64,000 nucleotides of DNA from Bog-756 sp963699345 (lineage in GTDB: Bacteria > Actinomycetota > Acidimicrobiia > Acidimicrobiales > RAAP-2). Position 1 is the stretch's first letter. Every line of letters starts with the position of its first letter. The DNA lies in the NCBI GenBank assembly GCA_963699345.1, contig CAVOTL010000005.1, forward strand, positions 186,001 to 250,000, written 5' to 3'. A program made the position numbers and the translations under genes. Shown piece after piece: positions 41,683 through 50,157 of the stretch. The notes under the pieces are model-generated. The model was not told where the DNA came from, searched no databases, and was given only the letters and a program-made list of their open reading frames with translations.

Positions 41683-44600
41683 GCCGCTCCGAAGAACGGC
41701 GCGTCGAAGGCATAGACGCCACCGGCCTCCCCGACGAGCCAGTATCCGCCGGTGCTGGCGCTGGCGCTGATCCCCACCACCGGCGCGGCGCCGGGGATCG
41801 CGGTCGCCGAACCGTGGAATCCGGCATCACCGAAGGCGAAGACGCCACCGTCGGCGGCGACCAGCCAGTAACCGTGGCCGTTCGGGCTCACCGCCATACC
41901 CGTCACCGGCTGGTTCAGGGCCGTGTTCCCGGTGGACCCGAGGAACGGAGCGCCGAAGGCGAAGATGCCACCGTCCGAGGCCACCAGCCAGTACCCGCCG
42001 GTCGGGGCGGCCGCCACACCCACCACCGGTGCGTTGAGGTGCTGACCGCCCATCGACCCCAGGAATCCGGCGTCACCGAAGGCGAAGACACCGCCGTCGG
42101 CGCCGACCAGCCAGTAGCCGTGACCCGAGGCGTCGGGGGCGAGACCCACCACCGGTGCGTTGAGGTGCTGACCGCCCATTGACCCCAGGAATCCGGCGTC
42201 ACCGAAGGCGAAGACACCGCCGTCGGCGCCGACCATCCAGTAGCCCTGTCCGCTGGGGGTGCTCACGATGTCGACGATCGGGGCGTTGAGGTGCACGCCG
42301 GCCAGGGAGCCGTAACTGCCCACGCTGCCGAAGGACGCCACCTCACCGTAGGAGTCGGCCACCCAGTAACCGGTCCCGCTCGGATCGGCGGCGAACCCGG
42401 CCACGGGCCCCGTGAGCTTGACGGGCACCGAAGTGACGTGCAGCGTGAACGACTGGACGGCGTCCGATCCGACCCCGTTGCCGGCGGTCAGGGTGATCGG
42501 GAAGGTACCGGCCTGCGTCGGCGTGCCGTGCAGGGTCCCCGACGAGAAGGTGACCCCCGGCGCCAGCGTGCCCGACTCGGTGATGGTGGGAGCCGGGCTC
42601 CCCGAGGCGGTAGGCGTGAAGCTGCCCGCCACGCCCACCGTGAACGTCGTCGACGACGGCGACGTGAACGCCGGGGCCTGCTGATAGGTGAACTGGTCCG
42701 CCGTCGAAGTGGCCGAGGTGCCGCCGGGCGTCGTCACGGTCACGTGCACGACACCGGTCCCGGCGGGCGACGTCACGGTGATCGAGGTGCCAGTGTCGGC
42801 GGTCACGGTGGCGGCCGCGCTGCCGAACTTGACCGACGTGGCCCCCGAGAGGCCGGTGCCGGTGACCGTCACCGTGGTGCCGCCCGTCGACGGTCCGGCG
42901 GTGGGACTGACCGCGGTGACGGTGGGGGCGGGTACATAGGTGAAGTGGTCGGTCGGACCGGTGGCCGAGGTCCCCCCGGCCGTGATCACCGTCACGTCGA
43001 CGGTCCCGGCGCTGCCGGCGGGCGACGTCACGGTGATGGAGGTGGCCGAGTCCGCGGTCACGGTGCCGGCCGCGGTGCCGAACTTGACGGAGGTGGCCGA
43101 GGCGAGATCCGTGCCGGTCACGGTGACCCTGGTGCCACCGGCGGTCGGCCCGGAGGTCGGGCTGACGGCCGTCACGGTCGGGGCGGCCACGTAGGTGAAG
43201 TGGTCGGCCGGGCTGATGGCCGAGGTTCCGTTCACGGTCGTCACCCTCACGTCGACGGTCCCCGCGGTTCCGGCGGGCGAGGTGACGGTGATCGAGGTGG
43301 CCGTGTCCGTGACGATGGTGGCCGCGGCGGTGCCGAACTCGACTGAGCTGGCCGAGGCGAGTCCTTCACCTGCGACGGTCACGGTGGTGCCACCGGCCGT
43401 GGGTCCCGAGGACGGCGAGACCGAGCTGACCGTCGGCGGCCCGATGTAGGTGAACTCGTCAGCGACCGACGTCGCCGAGGTCCCACCGGGGGTGGTCACG
43501 GTCACGTGAACGACGCCGGTCGTCCCGGCGGGCGAGGTCACGGTGATCGACGTCGCCGTGTCCGTCACGATGGTGCCGGCGGCGGTGCCGAACTTGACCG
43601 CGGTGGCGCCGGACAGGTTGGTCCCGGTGACGGTGACCGTCGTGCCTCCGGAGGTGGGTCCGGACGTCGGGCTGACGGCGGTGACGGTCGGGGCGGCCAG
43701 ATAGGTGAAGAGGTCGGATGCCGAGATCGACGACGTACCGCCCGGCGTGGTCACCCTCACGTCGACGGATCCCGCGGTGCCGGCGGGCGAGGTCACGGTG
43801 ATCGACGTCGCCGAGTCCGTGACGATGGTACCGGCGGCGGTGCCGAACTTGACCGCGGTGGCCCCGGAGAGATCGGTGCCGGTGACGGTGACGGTGGTAC
43901 CGCCGGAGGTGGGTCCGGACGCCGGGCTGACGGCGGTGACGGTCGGGGCGGCCAGATAGGTGAAGTGGTCGGCCGAACCGGTGGCCGACGTGCCGTTCGG
44001 GGTCGTGACGGTGACGTCCACCGTTCCCGCGGTTCCGGCGGGTGACGTCACGGTGATCGAGGCGGCCGAGTCCGAGACGATGGTGCCCGCCGCGGTCCCG
44101 AACTCGACCGCGGTGGCGCCGGACAGGTTGGTCCCGGTGACGGTGACCGTCGTACCTCCGGAGGTGGGTCCGGACGTCGGGCTGATGGAGGTGACGGCCG
44201 GACCGCTCCCGTAGGTGAACTCGTCGGCACCCGAGGTCGACGACGTACCCCCGGGGGTGGTGACCGTCACATTGACGGTCCCCTCACCGGCCGGCGACGT
44301 CACGGTGATCGAGGCGGCCGAGTCCGAGACGATGGTGCCGGCGCCCGAACCGAAGTCGACGGCGGTGGCGCCGGACAGGTCGGTCCCGGTGACGGTGACC
44401 GTGGTGCCTCCGGTCGTGGGGCCCGAGGTCGGGCTGATGGAGGTGACGGTGGGCGCGGCCAGGTAGGTGAACTGGTCGGCCGACGAGGTGGACGAGGTGC
44501 CACCGGGCGTGGTCACCGTGACGTGGACCGTTCCGGCCGAGCCGGCCGGCGACGTCACGGTGATCGCGGTGGCCGTGTCCGAGACGATGGTGCCGGCGCC

Positions 44601-45914
44601 CGAACCGAAGTCGACGGCGGTGGCGCCGGACAGGTCGGTCCCGGTGACGGTGACCGTGGTGCCTCCGGTCGTGGGGCCCGAGGTCGGGCTGATGGAGGTG
44701 ACGGTGGGCGCGGCCAGGTAGGTGAACTGGTCGGCCGACGAGGTGGACGAGGTGCCACCGGGCGTGGTCACCGTGACGTGGACCGTTCCGGCCGAGCCGG
44801 CCGGCGACGTCACGGTGATCGCGGTGGCCGTGTCCGAGACGATGGTGCCGGCGCCCGAACCGAAGTCGACGGCGGTGGCGCCGGACAGGTCGGTCCCGGT
44901 GACGGTGACCGTGGTGCCTCCGGTCGTGGGGCCCGAGGTCGGGCTGATGGAGGTGACGGTGGGCGCGGCCACCACGTCCAGGGTGAAGTCCTGGGTGGCC
45001 GGCAGGTCGATGCCGTTGGTGGCGGTCAGCACGATCGGGAAGCTGCCGGTCTGGGTCGGGGTACCCGTGATGACCTTCCCGGTGAAGCTGACCCCCGTGG
45101 GCAGGGTGCCCGCCTCGGTGATCACCGGGGTGGGCGAACCCGAAGCCGTCGGGGTGAAGCTCCCGTTCACACCTTCGGTGAACGTGGCGGACGAAGCCGA
45201 CGTGAAGACGGCGGGCGAGCTACCGCTCGGGCCGGGAACGGCCGTCCAGGTGAACTTGTTGGGATCGGAGGAGCTGGCGAGGAAGGTGACCTCGGTGTTC
45301 CAATTGTCGACCGGCGTGCCGGTGGGGTCCGCACAGACCAGTCCGGCCTCCCACACGCCCGAAGCGGTGGCACCCGAGCCCGTGTACAGGAGCCCCCCGG
45401 ATCCGGTCAGGGGGATGTAGCTGTTGGTGATGATGGGCGCCCACTCGAAGTTGTTGGGGATGCCGATGATCTGGCCCGTCCCGATGGCGGTGTTCACCGG
45501 TCCGTAGTACGTGCCGAGGGGATCGAAGAGTCCGAGCCCGGTGTCGGGGAATCCTTGGCTGAACGAGACGCCGGACAGGGCGGTCCCCTCGGGCAGCAGG
45601 TAGCTGAAGACGTGGTAGCCGTCTTTGGCGGTGTCGCCCGAGCACGCCGCCTGGGGCGGCAACGACACCGTGAACGGCGTGGTCGAGCCGCCGGAGTTCA
45701 GCGGCGTGGTCGTACCCGGCTCGGCGATCGTGGCGATCGCGTCGACCGTCGCGGCCCCCGCCGGCGTCGAGGCGGTGGCGATGGTCGCCAGTGTGGCCAC
45801 CGCCGCCAGGGCGGCCACCGCCAGGGTGGCGAGCCCCCGGGCGGTAGTCCGCGACCGGCGACCGGACGTCCGGGGGTCGCTGGAGATCGGGAGCTGCGGG
45901 CGGTGGTCGTGCAT
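41679..45914 (-). CDS. Giant surface protein: shared domain, nine IPT/TIG repeats, GYW repeats
   Basis: A 1,411-residue exported protein. Order: signal peptide (about 20-57), shared secreted domain (about 58-235), an Ig-like putative domain (ATFTEGVNGSFTPTASGSP, about 240-312), nine ~85-residue IPT/TIG repeats (about 313-1077; SPTSGPTTGGTTVTVTGTDL type), a second Ig-like domain (about 1080-1160) and six 42-residue GYW repeats (about 1166-1410). IPT/TIG and GYW modules are extracellular stalks or binding folds. No anchor motif is seen. ATG 45914 is the third of three adjacent ATGs; AAGGA spaces best with it. It is the first gene of the pst series, and its stop overlaps the next start by 4 nt. 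Confidence 0.85.
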   Translation of the reverse strand: MHDHRPQLPISSDPRTSGRRSRTTARGLATLAVAALAAVATLATIATASTPAGAATVDAIATIAEPGTTTPLNSGGSTTPFTVSLPPQAACSGDTAKDGYHVFSYLLPEGTALSGVSFSQGFPDTGLGLFDPLGTYYGPVNTAIGTGQIIGIPNNFEWAPIITNSYIPLTGSGGLLYTGSGATASGVWEAGLVCADPTGTPVDNWNTEVTFLASSSDPNKFTWTAVPGPSGSSPAVFTSASSATFTEGVNGSFTPTASGSPTPVITEAGTLPTGVSFTGKVITGTPTQTGSFPIVLTATNGIDLPATQDFTLDVVAAPTVTSISPTSGPTTGGTTVTVTGTDLSGATAVDFGSGAGTIVSDTATAITVTSPAGSAGTVHVTVTTPGGTSSTSSADQFTYLAAPTVTSISPTSGPTTGGTTVTVTGTDLSGATAVDFGSGAGTIVSDTATAITVTSPAGSAGTVHVTVTTPGGTSSTSSADQFTYLAAPTVTSISPTSGPTTGGTTVTVTGTDLSGATAVDFGSGAGTIVSDSAASITVTSPAGEGTVNVTVTTPGGTSSTSGADEFTYGSGPAVTSISPTSGPTSGGTTVTVTGTNLSGATAVEFGTAAGTIVSDSAASITVTSPAGTAGTVDVTVTTPNGTSATGSADHFTYLAAPTVTAVSPASGPTSGGTTVTVTGTDLSGATAVKFGTAAGTIVTDSATSITVTSPAGTAGSVDVRVTTPGGTSSISASDLFTYLAAPTVTAVSPTSGPTSGGTTVTVTGTNLSGATAVKFGTAAGTIVTDTATSITVTSPAGTTGVVHVTVTTPGGTSATSVADEFTYIGPPTVSSVSPSSGPTAGGTTVTVAGEGLASASSVEFGTAAATIVTDTATSITVTSPAGTAGTVDVRVTTVNGTSAISPADHFTYVAAPTVTAVSPTSGPTAGGTRVTVTGTDLASATSVKFGTAAGTVTADSATSITVTSPAGSAGTVDVTVITAGGTSATGPTDHFTYVPAPTVTAVSPTAGPSTGGTTVTVTGTGLSGATSVKFGSAAATVTADTGTSITVTSPAGTGVVHVTVTTPGGTSATSTADQFTYQQAPAFTSPSSTTFTVGVAGSFTPTASGSPAPTITESGTLAPGVTFSSGTLHGTPTQAGTFPITLTAGNGVGSDAVQSFTLHVTSVPVKLTGPVAGFAADPSGTGYWVADSYGEVASFGSVGSYGSLAGVHLNAPIVDIVSTPSGQGYWMVGADGGVFAFGDAGFLGSMGGQHLNAPVVGLAPDASGHGYWLVGADGGVFAFGDAGFLGSMGGQHLNAPVVGVAAAPTGGYWLVASDGGIFAFGAPFLGSTGNTALNQPVTGMAVSPNGHGYWLVAADGGVFAFGDAGFHGSATAIPGAAPVVGISASASTGGYWLVGEAGGVYAFDAPFFGAA
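42683..44976. repeat. Nine 255-bp coding repeats (IPT/TIG)
   Basis: Nine head-to-tail units of about 85 codons. Two adjacent units (44461-44715 and 44716-44970) are identical over their full 255 bp, and the third shares long identical stretches. The others diverge progressively away from this end, consistent with recent growth of the array by unequal exchange at the N-terminal side. Confidence 0.92.
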
Positions 45915-46140
45915 CATCATTCCTTGCTGTGCTGGACGTCGGAGGTGCGGCCGGGAACGGCGGCGCTTGTGGATGCCCCTGCCCCCCGTCGCCCCCTGCA
46001 CCGACCTGGGGTCGGACGGGTCTGCGAGTCACCGGCCTGCTGCCGGCCGGTCCTATATTTCCTAGTAAGTCTGTCGATATTAACGCGGCTGGTGCACCCG
46101 GTCCATGCGCGTCTGGCCGAACCCGAACCTTCTGCAACTA

Positions 46141-46160
46141 TCGATTGCGTTTCGAATCGA
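46141..46160. repeat. Inverted repeat TCGATT-N8-AATCGA
   Basis: Perfect 6-bp arms with an 8-bp spacer, in an otherwise gene-free stretch upstream of the AT-rich promoter zone of the pst surface operon. Candidate regulator site; no regulator is assigned. Confidence 0.5.
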
Positions 46161-46234
46161 CAGGGTCGGGTCGCTCGCGCTCCGAGCGGTCCACGTCCAT
46201 CCGGACGCCCACCGACCAGACCGGGAAATGCACC

Positions 46235-46269
46235 GGGCCCGGGTGGCGCCGAAGCGCCATCCCGGGCCC
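46235..46269 (-). terminator. Long hairpin with a UUCG loop
   Basis: GGGCCCGGG and TGGCGC pair with GCGCCA and CCCGGGCCC, giving a 15-bp stem with one bulged base and, on the minus strand, a TTCG tetraloop. It lies about 50 nt after the stop at 46319. No clear T-run follows, but the stem is very stable and probably ends or processes that transcript. Confidence 0.75.
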
Positions 46270-46318
46270 AGGACCGGCGATCCGAGCGCCACCGCAGTGG
46301 GCGGTCGGATCCCCCAGA

Positions 46319-47506
46319 TCAGGCGTCGACCGTCAGGGTGAGGGTCTTGGTCGCCGTGTCCTTCGGCTTGGCCTTGTCCGTCACCGTGAAGGTGATCGGG
46401 AACGAACCGGTCGCCGCCTTGGTGGAGACCGTCCCGGAGATGGCGCCGGTGGTCTTGTTGATCTTGAGGCCCTTCGGCAGCTTCGGCGTCTCCTTCCACT
46501 TGAAGGGAGCCGTCCCACCCGACACCGCCAGGGTGGCCGAGTACGCGGCGCCCTGGGTGGCCACCGGAAGTGACGTGGTGGTGATGGCGAACGCCCCGGC
46601 ACCGACCGTCAACGTGAACGCCTGCGTCACCGGCACACCGACCCCGTTCGAGGCCGTGAAGGTGATGTTCGACGTCCCGGTGGCGGTCGGGGTGCCCGAG
46701 AGCACGCCACCCGAGAAGGTCACACCGGACGGCAGGGCTCCCGATTCCGTGATGACCGGCGCCGGGGTGCCCGATGCGGTCGGGGTGAAGGTGTTCGTGC
46801 TGCCCTTGGTGAACGTCGTCGAGCTCGCCGACGTGAACGCGGGGGCGGTACCGGTCCCGGGAACCGCCGTCCAGGTGAACTTGTTGGGATCGGAGGAGCT
46901 GGCGAGGAAGGTGACCTCCGAGTTCCAGTTGTCCACCGGTACCCCGCTGGAGTTGGCACAGGTGATCCCGGCATCCCAGATACCCGAGGCGCCGCTACCC
47001 GATCCCGAGTAGAGCAGACCACCCGTCCCGGTCAGGGGGATGTAGTTGTTGGTGATGATGGGCGCCCACTCGAAGTTGTTGGGGATGCCGATGATCTGGC
47101 CCGTTCCGATGGCGGTGTTCACCGGTCCGTAGTAGGTGCCGAGCGGATCGAAGAGTCCGAGCCCCTTGTTGGGGAATCCTTGGCTGAACGAGACGCCGGA
47201 CAGCGAGGTCCCGAGGGGGAGCAGGTAGCTGAAGACGTGGTAGCCGTTGGTGGCCGTGTCGTCGGTGCAGGCCGCCTGGGCCGGCAGCGACACGGTGAAC
47301 TGGGTCGTCGAGCCGCCCGAGGGGAGCTCGGTGGTCGTGCCCGGTGAGGCGATGGTGGCCACCCCGTTCACGGTGGAGGCCGAGGCGGGCACCGTGGTGG
47401 CGATCATCAGCGTGGCCACACCGGCACATCCGGCCAGGGCGGCGGTGAGGATCCGGCGTGCGCTCCGTGATCCGTGGGGCGAGTTCGACCTGTGGTCTCT
47501 GTCCAT
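46319..47506 (-). CDS. Secreted protein: shared domain plus two Ig-like domains
   Basis: A 395-residue exported protein. Signal peptide (about 14-45, ending PASAS); shared domain (about 46-228) with SPGTTTELPSGGSTTQF, QAACTDDTATNGYHVFSYLL, GTYYGPVNTAIGTGQIIGIP, FEWAPIITNNYIPLTG and WNSEVTFLASSSDPNKFTW; then two putative Ig-like domains with SGALPSGVTFSGGVLSGTP and PKLPKGLKINKTTGAISGTV. It lacks TIG repeats, anchor and membrane helix, so it should be released or bound through partners. ATG 47506 with GAGGGA 9 nt upstream. A strong hairpin follows the stop. It is the closest paralogue of the N-terminus of the giant surface protein downstream. Confidence 0.85.
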   Translation of the reverse strand: MDRDHRSNSPHGSRSARRILTAALAGCAGVATLMIATTVPASASTVNGVATIASPGTTTELPSGGSTTQFTVSLPAQAACTDDTATNGYHVFSYLLPLGTSLSGVSFSQGFPNKGLGLFDPLGTYYGPVNTAIGTGQIIGIPNNFEWAPIITNNYIPLTGTGGLLYSGSGSGASGIWDAGITCANSSGVPVDNWNSEVTFLASSSDPNKFTWTAVPGTGTAPAFTSASSTTFTKGSTNTFTPTASGTPAPVITESGALPSGVTFSGGVLSGTPTATGTSNITFTASNGVGVPVTQAFTLTVGAGAFAITTTSLPVATQGAAYSATLAVSGGTAPFKWKETPKLPKGLKINKTTGAISGTVSTKAATGSFPITFTVTDKAKPKDTATKTLTLTVDA

Positions 47507-47586
47507 GGTGGGTTCCCTCTTGTCTGGGTGATCGGCTGTCTGGTTGCTGCTGTGTCGGTGCTTCGGATGGATCGGAACGCAGGGTC

Positions 47587-47620
47587 GCAACCGGCCCGCC
47601 CCCGAGGGCGGGCCGGTTGC
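47587..47620 (-). terminator. 15-bp perfect hairpin after a surface-protein gene
   Basis: GCAACCGGCCCGCCC (47587-47601) pairs perfectly with GGGCGGGCCGGTTGC (47606-47620) across a 4-nt loop, 8 nt after the stop at 47629. No T-run follows. Likely terminator or 3' stabiliser. Confidence 0.75.
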
Positions 47621-47628
47621 GGGTGACC

Positions 47629-50112
47629 TCAGGGGTCGACCTGCAGGGTGATCGTCTGGGTCGCCGTGTCGACCACCTTCTTGGCCTTGTAGGTCACCGT
47701 GAAGGTGACGGACACCGACCCGGTGGTCGCCTTCTTGGAGACCTTCCCCGTGATGGCCCCGGTGGTCTTGTTGAGCTTGAGGCCCTTGGGCAGCTTCGGG
47801 CTCACCGTCCACTTGACCGGGGTCAGGGCACTGGACTGCGCCAGGGACGCCGAGTACGTGGCACCGACCGTGGCCGCCGGGAGCGACGTGGTGGTGATCT
47901 CGATGGCGACGACGTTCAGCGTGAAGCTCTGGGTGACCGGGCCACCGATGCCGTTCGATGCGCTCAGGGTGACGGTGAACGGTCCGGTGACCGTCGGGGT
48001 ACCCGAGAGCACGCCGTCCGAGAACGTCACCCCGGCGGGAAGGTCGCCCGACTCCGTGATCGTCGGCGTGGGGCTACCCGATGCGGCGGGGGTGAAGGTT
48101 CCGGCCACCCCGTCCACGAACGTCGTCGACGCGGCTGACGTGAAGGCCGGTGCGGTGCCGTAGGTGAACTGGTCGGCGGACGACGTGGCCGACGTGCCGC
48201 CGACGGTGGTGACCGTGACATCGACCGTGCCCACGGAGCCCGCGGGGGCCGTGGCCGTGATCGAGGACCCGGTATCGGCGGTCACCGTGGCCGGTGTCCC
48301 CCCGAAGTCGACGGCGGTGGCCGAGCCCAGGTCCGTCCCCGAGATCGTGACCACGGTGCCACCGGAGTCCGGGCCCAGTGCCGGACTGACACCGCTCACT
48401 GCGGGCGCCGCCACGTAGGTGAACTGGTCGGCGGTCGACGTGGCCGACGTACCGCCGACGGTGGTGACCGTGACATCGACCGTGCCCACGGAGCCCGCGG
48501 GGGCCGTGGCCGTGATCGAGGTCCCGGTATCGGCGGTCACCGTGGCCGCTGTCCCCCCGAAGTCGACGGCGGTGGCCGAGCCCAGGTCCGTCCCCGAGAT
48601 GACGACGCCGGTGCTACCCGACAGGGGTCCCGAAGCCGGCGACACACCCGAGACCGTCGGAGCGGGCACGTAGGTGAACTGGTCACCGGCCGAGGTGGCC
48701 GAGGTGCCGTCCGGTGTCGTCACGGTCACGTCGACCGTGCCGGTCGCGCCCGGAGGGGCGGTGGCCGTGATCGAGGAGGCCGAATCGGCGGTCACCGTGG
48801 CGGGTGTCCCCCCGAAGTCGACGGCGGTGGCCGATCCCAGGTTCGCACCCGAGATGACGACGCTGGTGCCACCCGACAGGGGTCCCGATGCCGGCGCGAC
48901 CGACGACACACTCGGGCCGAGCCCGTACGTGTACTGGTCGGCGGGGGAGGTGACCGACGTCCCCCCGGCGGTCGTCACCGTGACATCGACCGTCCCGATG
49001 CTTTCCGCGGGTGCCGTGGCCGTGATCGAGGAGGCCGAATCGGCGGTCACCGTGGCCGGTGTCCCCCCGAAGTCGACAGCGGTGGCCGATCCCAGGTTCG
49101 CACCCGAGATGACGACGCTGTTCCCTCCGGCGAGCGGCCCGGTCGCCGGGCTGACGCCGGTGACCGTGGGAGCGGCCGGCAGCACAACGAGCGTGAAGTG
49201 CTGGGTCGCCGGTGTTTCGATGCCGTTGGTCGCCGTCAGGGTGACCGGGAACGTTCCGGTGACCGTCGGGGTGCCCGAGAACCCACCCCCGGCGAAGGTC
49301 ACGCCGGTCGGCAGGGTGCCGGACTCGGTGACCACCGGAGTCGGACTACCCGAGGTCGTCGGGGTGAAGCTCCCGGCGGTGCCGTCGACGAAGGTCGTGG
49401 TGCCGGCCGAGGTGAACGCCGCCGGCGAGCTGCCGCTCGGGCCGGGGACCGAGGACCACACGAACCCGTTCGGGTCGGTGGCACTCGCCGAGAAGGTGAC
49501 CTCGGTATTCCAGTTGTCCGAGAGGACGCCGTTGCTGCTGGCGCAGGCCAGTCCGGCCTCCCAGACGCCCGAGGCGGTGCTGCCCGAGCCCGTATAGAGG
49601 AGCGTGGAGAGCGGGATGCCGTCATTCGCCACGAGCGGCGCCCATTCGAAATCACCGGGGACCGACACGATCTGGCCCGTGCCGATGGCGGTGTTGACCG
49701 GGCCGTAGTACGTGCCGATGTCGTCGACGAAGCCGTAACCACTCGACGGGTACGACTCGAAGGTCAGCGATGAGACGATCGTTCCTTTCGGCACGAGGTA
49801 GCTGTAGACGTGATACCCGTGCGTCGCCGTGTCGCCGCTGCAGTCCGCCTGCGGCGGGAGCGTCACGGTGAACTGGGTGGTCGAGGCACCGGTGGTGTCG
49901 ACGGCGAGCGTCGCCGGATTGGCGATGCTGGCGATGCCGTTCAGCGTCGAGGCCGATGCTGCCGTCGAGTCGACGACCGCCAGAGCGGTCAGTGATCCCA
50001 CCACCACCAGGCCTGCGGCCAGGGCCCGGGTGGAGGCGGCGGCCCGGCCCCCGCGGGTCCCGAAGGACCCGCGGGGAGCCAGACGCTGCTGTGCAGCGCG
50101 TTCGCTACGCAT
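47629..50112 (-). CDS. Secreted protein: shared domain, four IPT/TIG repeats, Ig-like domains
   Basis: An 827-residue exported protein. Signal peptide (about 26-54, ending ASAS). The shared domain (about 55-225) has LPPQADCSGDTATHGYHVYS, GTYYGPVNTAIGTGQIVSVP, YTGSGSTASGVWEAGLACA and WNTEVTFSASATDPNGFVW. An Ig-like domain (about 230-310), four ~85-residue IPT/TIG repeats (about 312-650; SGANLGSATAVDFGGTPATV type) and two more Ig-like domains ending KLPKGLKLNKTTGAITGKV follow. No anchor. ATG 50112 with AAGGAG 7 nt upstream. It starts 45 nt after the PstS-like gene, so the two share the promoter at 51463-51491. Confidence 0.85.
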   Translation of the reverse strand: MRSERAAQQRLAPRGSFGTRGGRAAASTRALAAGLVVVGSLTALAVVDSTAASASTLNGIASIANPATLAVDTTGASTTQFTVTLPPQADCSGDTATHGYHVYSYLVPKGTIVSSLTFESYPSSGYGFVDDIGTYYGPVNTAIGTGQIVSVPGDFEWAPLVANDGIPLSTLLYTGSGSTASGVWEAGLACASSNGVLSDNWNTEVTFSASATDPNGFVWSSVPGPSGSSPAAFTSAGTTTFVDGTAGSFTPTTSGSPTPVVTESGTLPTGVTFAGGGFSGTPTVTGTFPVTLTATNGIETPATQHFTLVVLPAAPTVTGVSPATGPLAGGNSVVISGANLGSATAVDFGGTPATVTADSASSITATAPAESIGTVDVTVTTAGGTSVTSPADQYTYGLGPSVSSVAPASGPLSGGTSVVISGANLGSATAVDFGGTPATVTADSASSITATAPPGATGTVDVTVTTPDGTSATSAGDQFTYVPAPTVSGVSPASGPLSGSTGVVISGTDLGSATAVDFGGTAATVTADTGTSITATAPAGSVGTVDVTVTTVGGTSATSTADQFTYVAAPAVSGVSPALGPDSGGTVVTISGTDLGSATAVDFGGTPATVTADTGSSITATAPAGSVGTVDVTVTTVGGTSATSSADQFTYGTAPAFTSAASTTFVDGVAGTFTPAASGSPTPTITESGDLPAGVTFSDGVLSGTPTVTGPFTVTLSASNGIGGPVTQSFTLNVVAIEITTTSLPAATVGATYSASLAQSSALTPVKWTVSPKLPKGLKLNKTTGAITGKVSKKATTGSVSVTFTVTYKAKKVVDTATQTITLQVDP
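48164..49177. repeat. Four 255-bp coding repeats (IPT/TIG)
   Basis: Units begin at 48164, 48419, 48674 and 48929, exactly 255 bp apart, and encode 85-residue IPT/TIG domains on the minus strand. Neighbouring units share long identical stretches (for example around the ATCGAGGTCCCGGTATCGG/ATCGAGGACCCGGTATCGG segment), but none is wholly identical. Confidence 0.88.
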
Positions 50113-50157
50113 GAGAGGAACTCCTTGGAGGTGGTGGAAGTTGTGGGTTGCGGTGGC

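Larger units (their letters stand above)
45915..46318. other. Promoter/leader region of the pst surface operon
   Basis: About 400 bp between two minus-strand genes. It contains a strong hairpin (46235-46269) after the upstream gene, a perfect inverted repeat TCGATT-N8-AATCGA (46141-46160) and an AT-rich patch (46049-46084) with TTAATATCGACA and AATATAGG on the minus strand, the likely promoter zone although no good -35/-10 pair could be fixed. The first 130 nt before the gene would be leader. No protein-like frame is seen. Confidence 0.5.

Noticed and set aside
44523..47012. 829-codon plus-strand open frame over the TIG repeats
   Set aside because: It arises from the repeat composition of the minus-strand TIG gene and crosses two genes, a hairpin and a promoter region.
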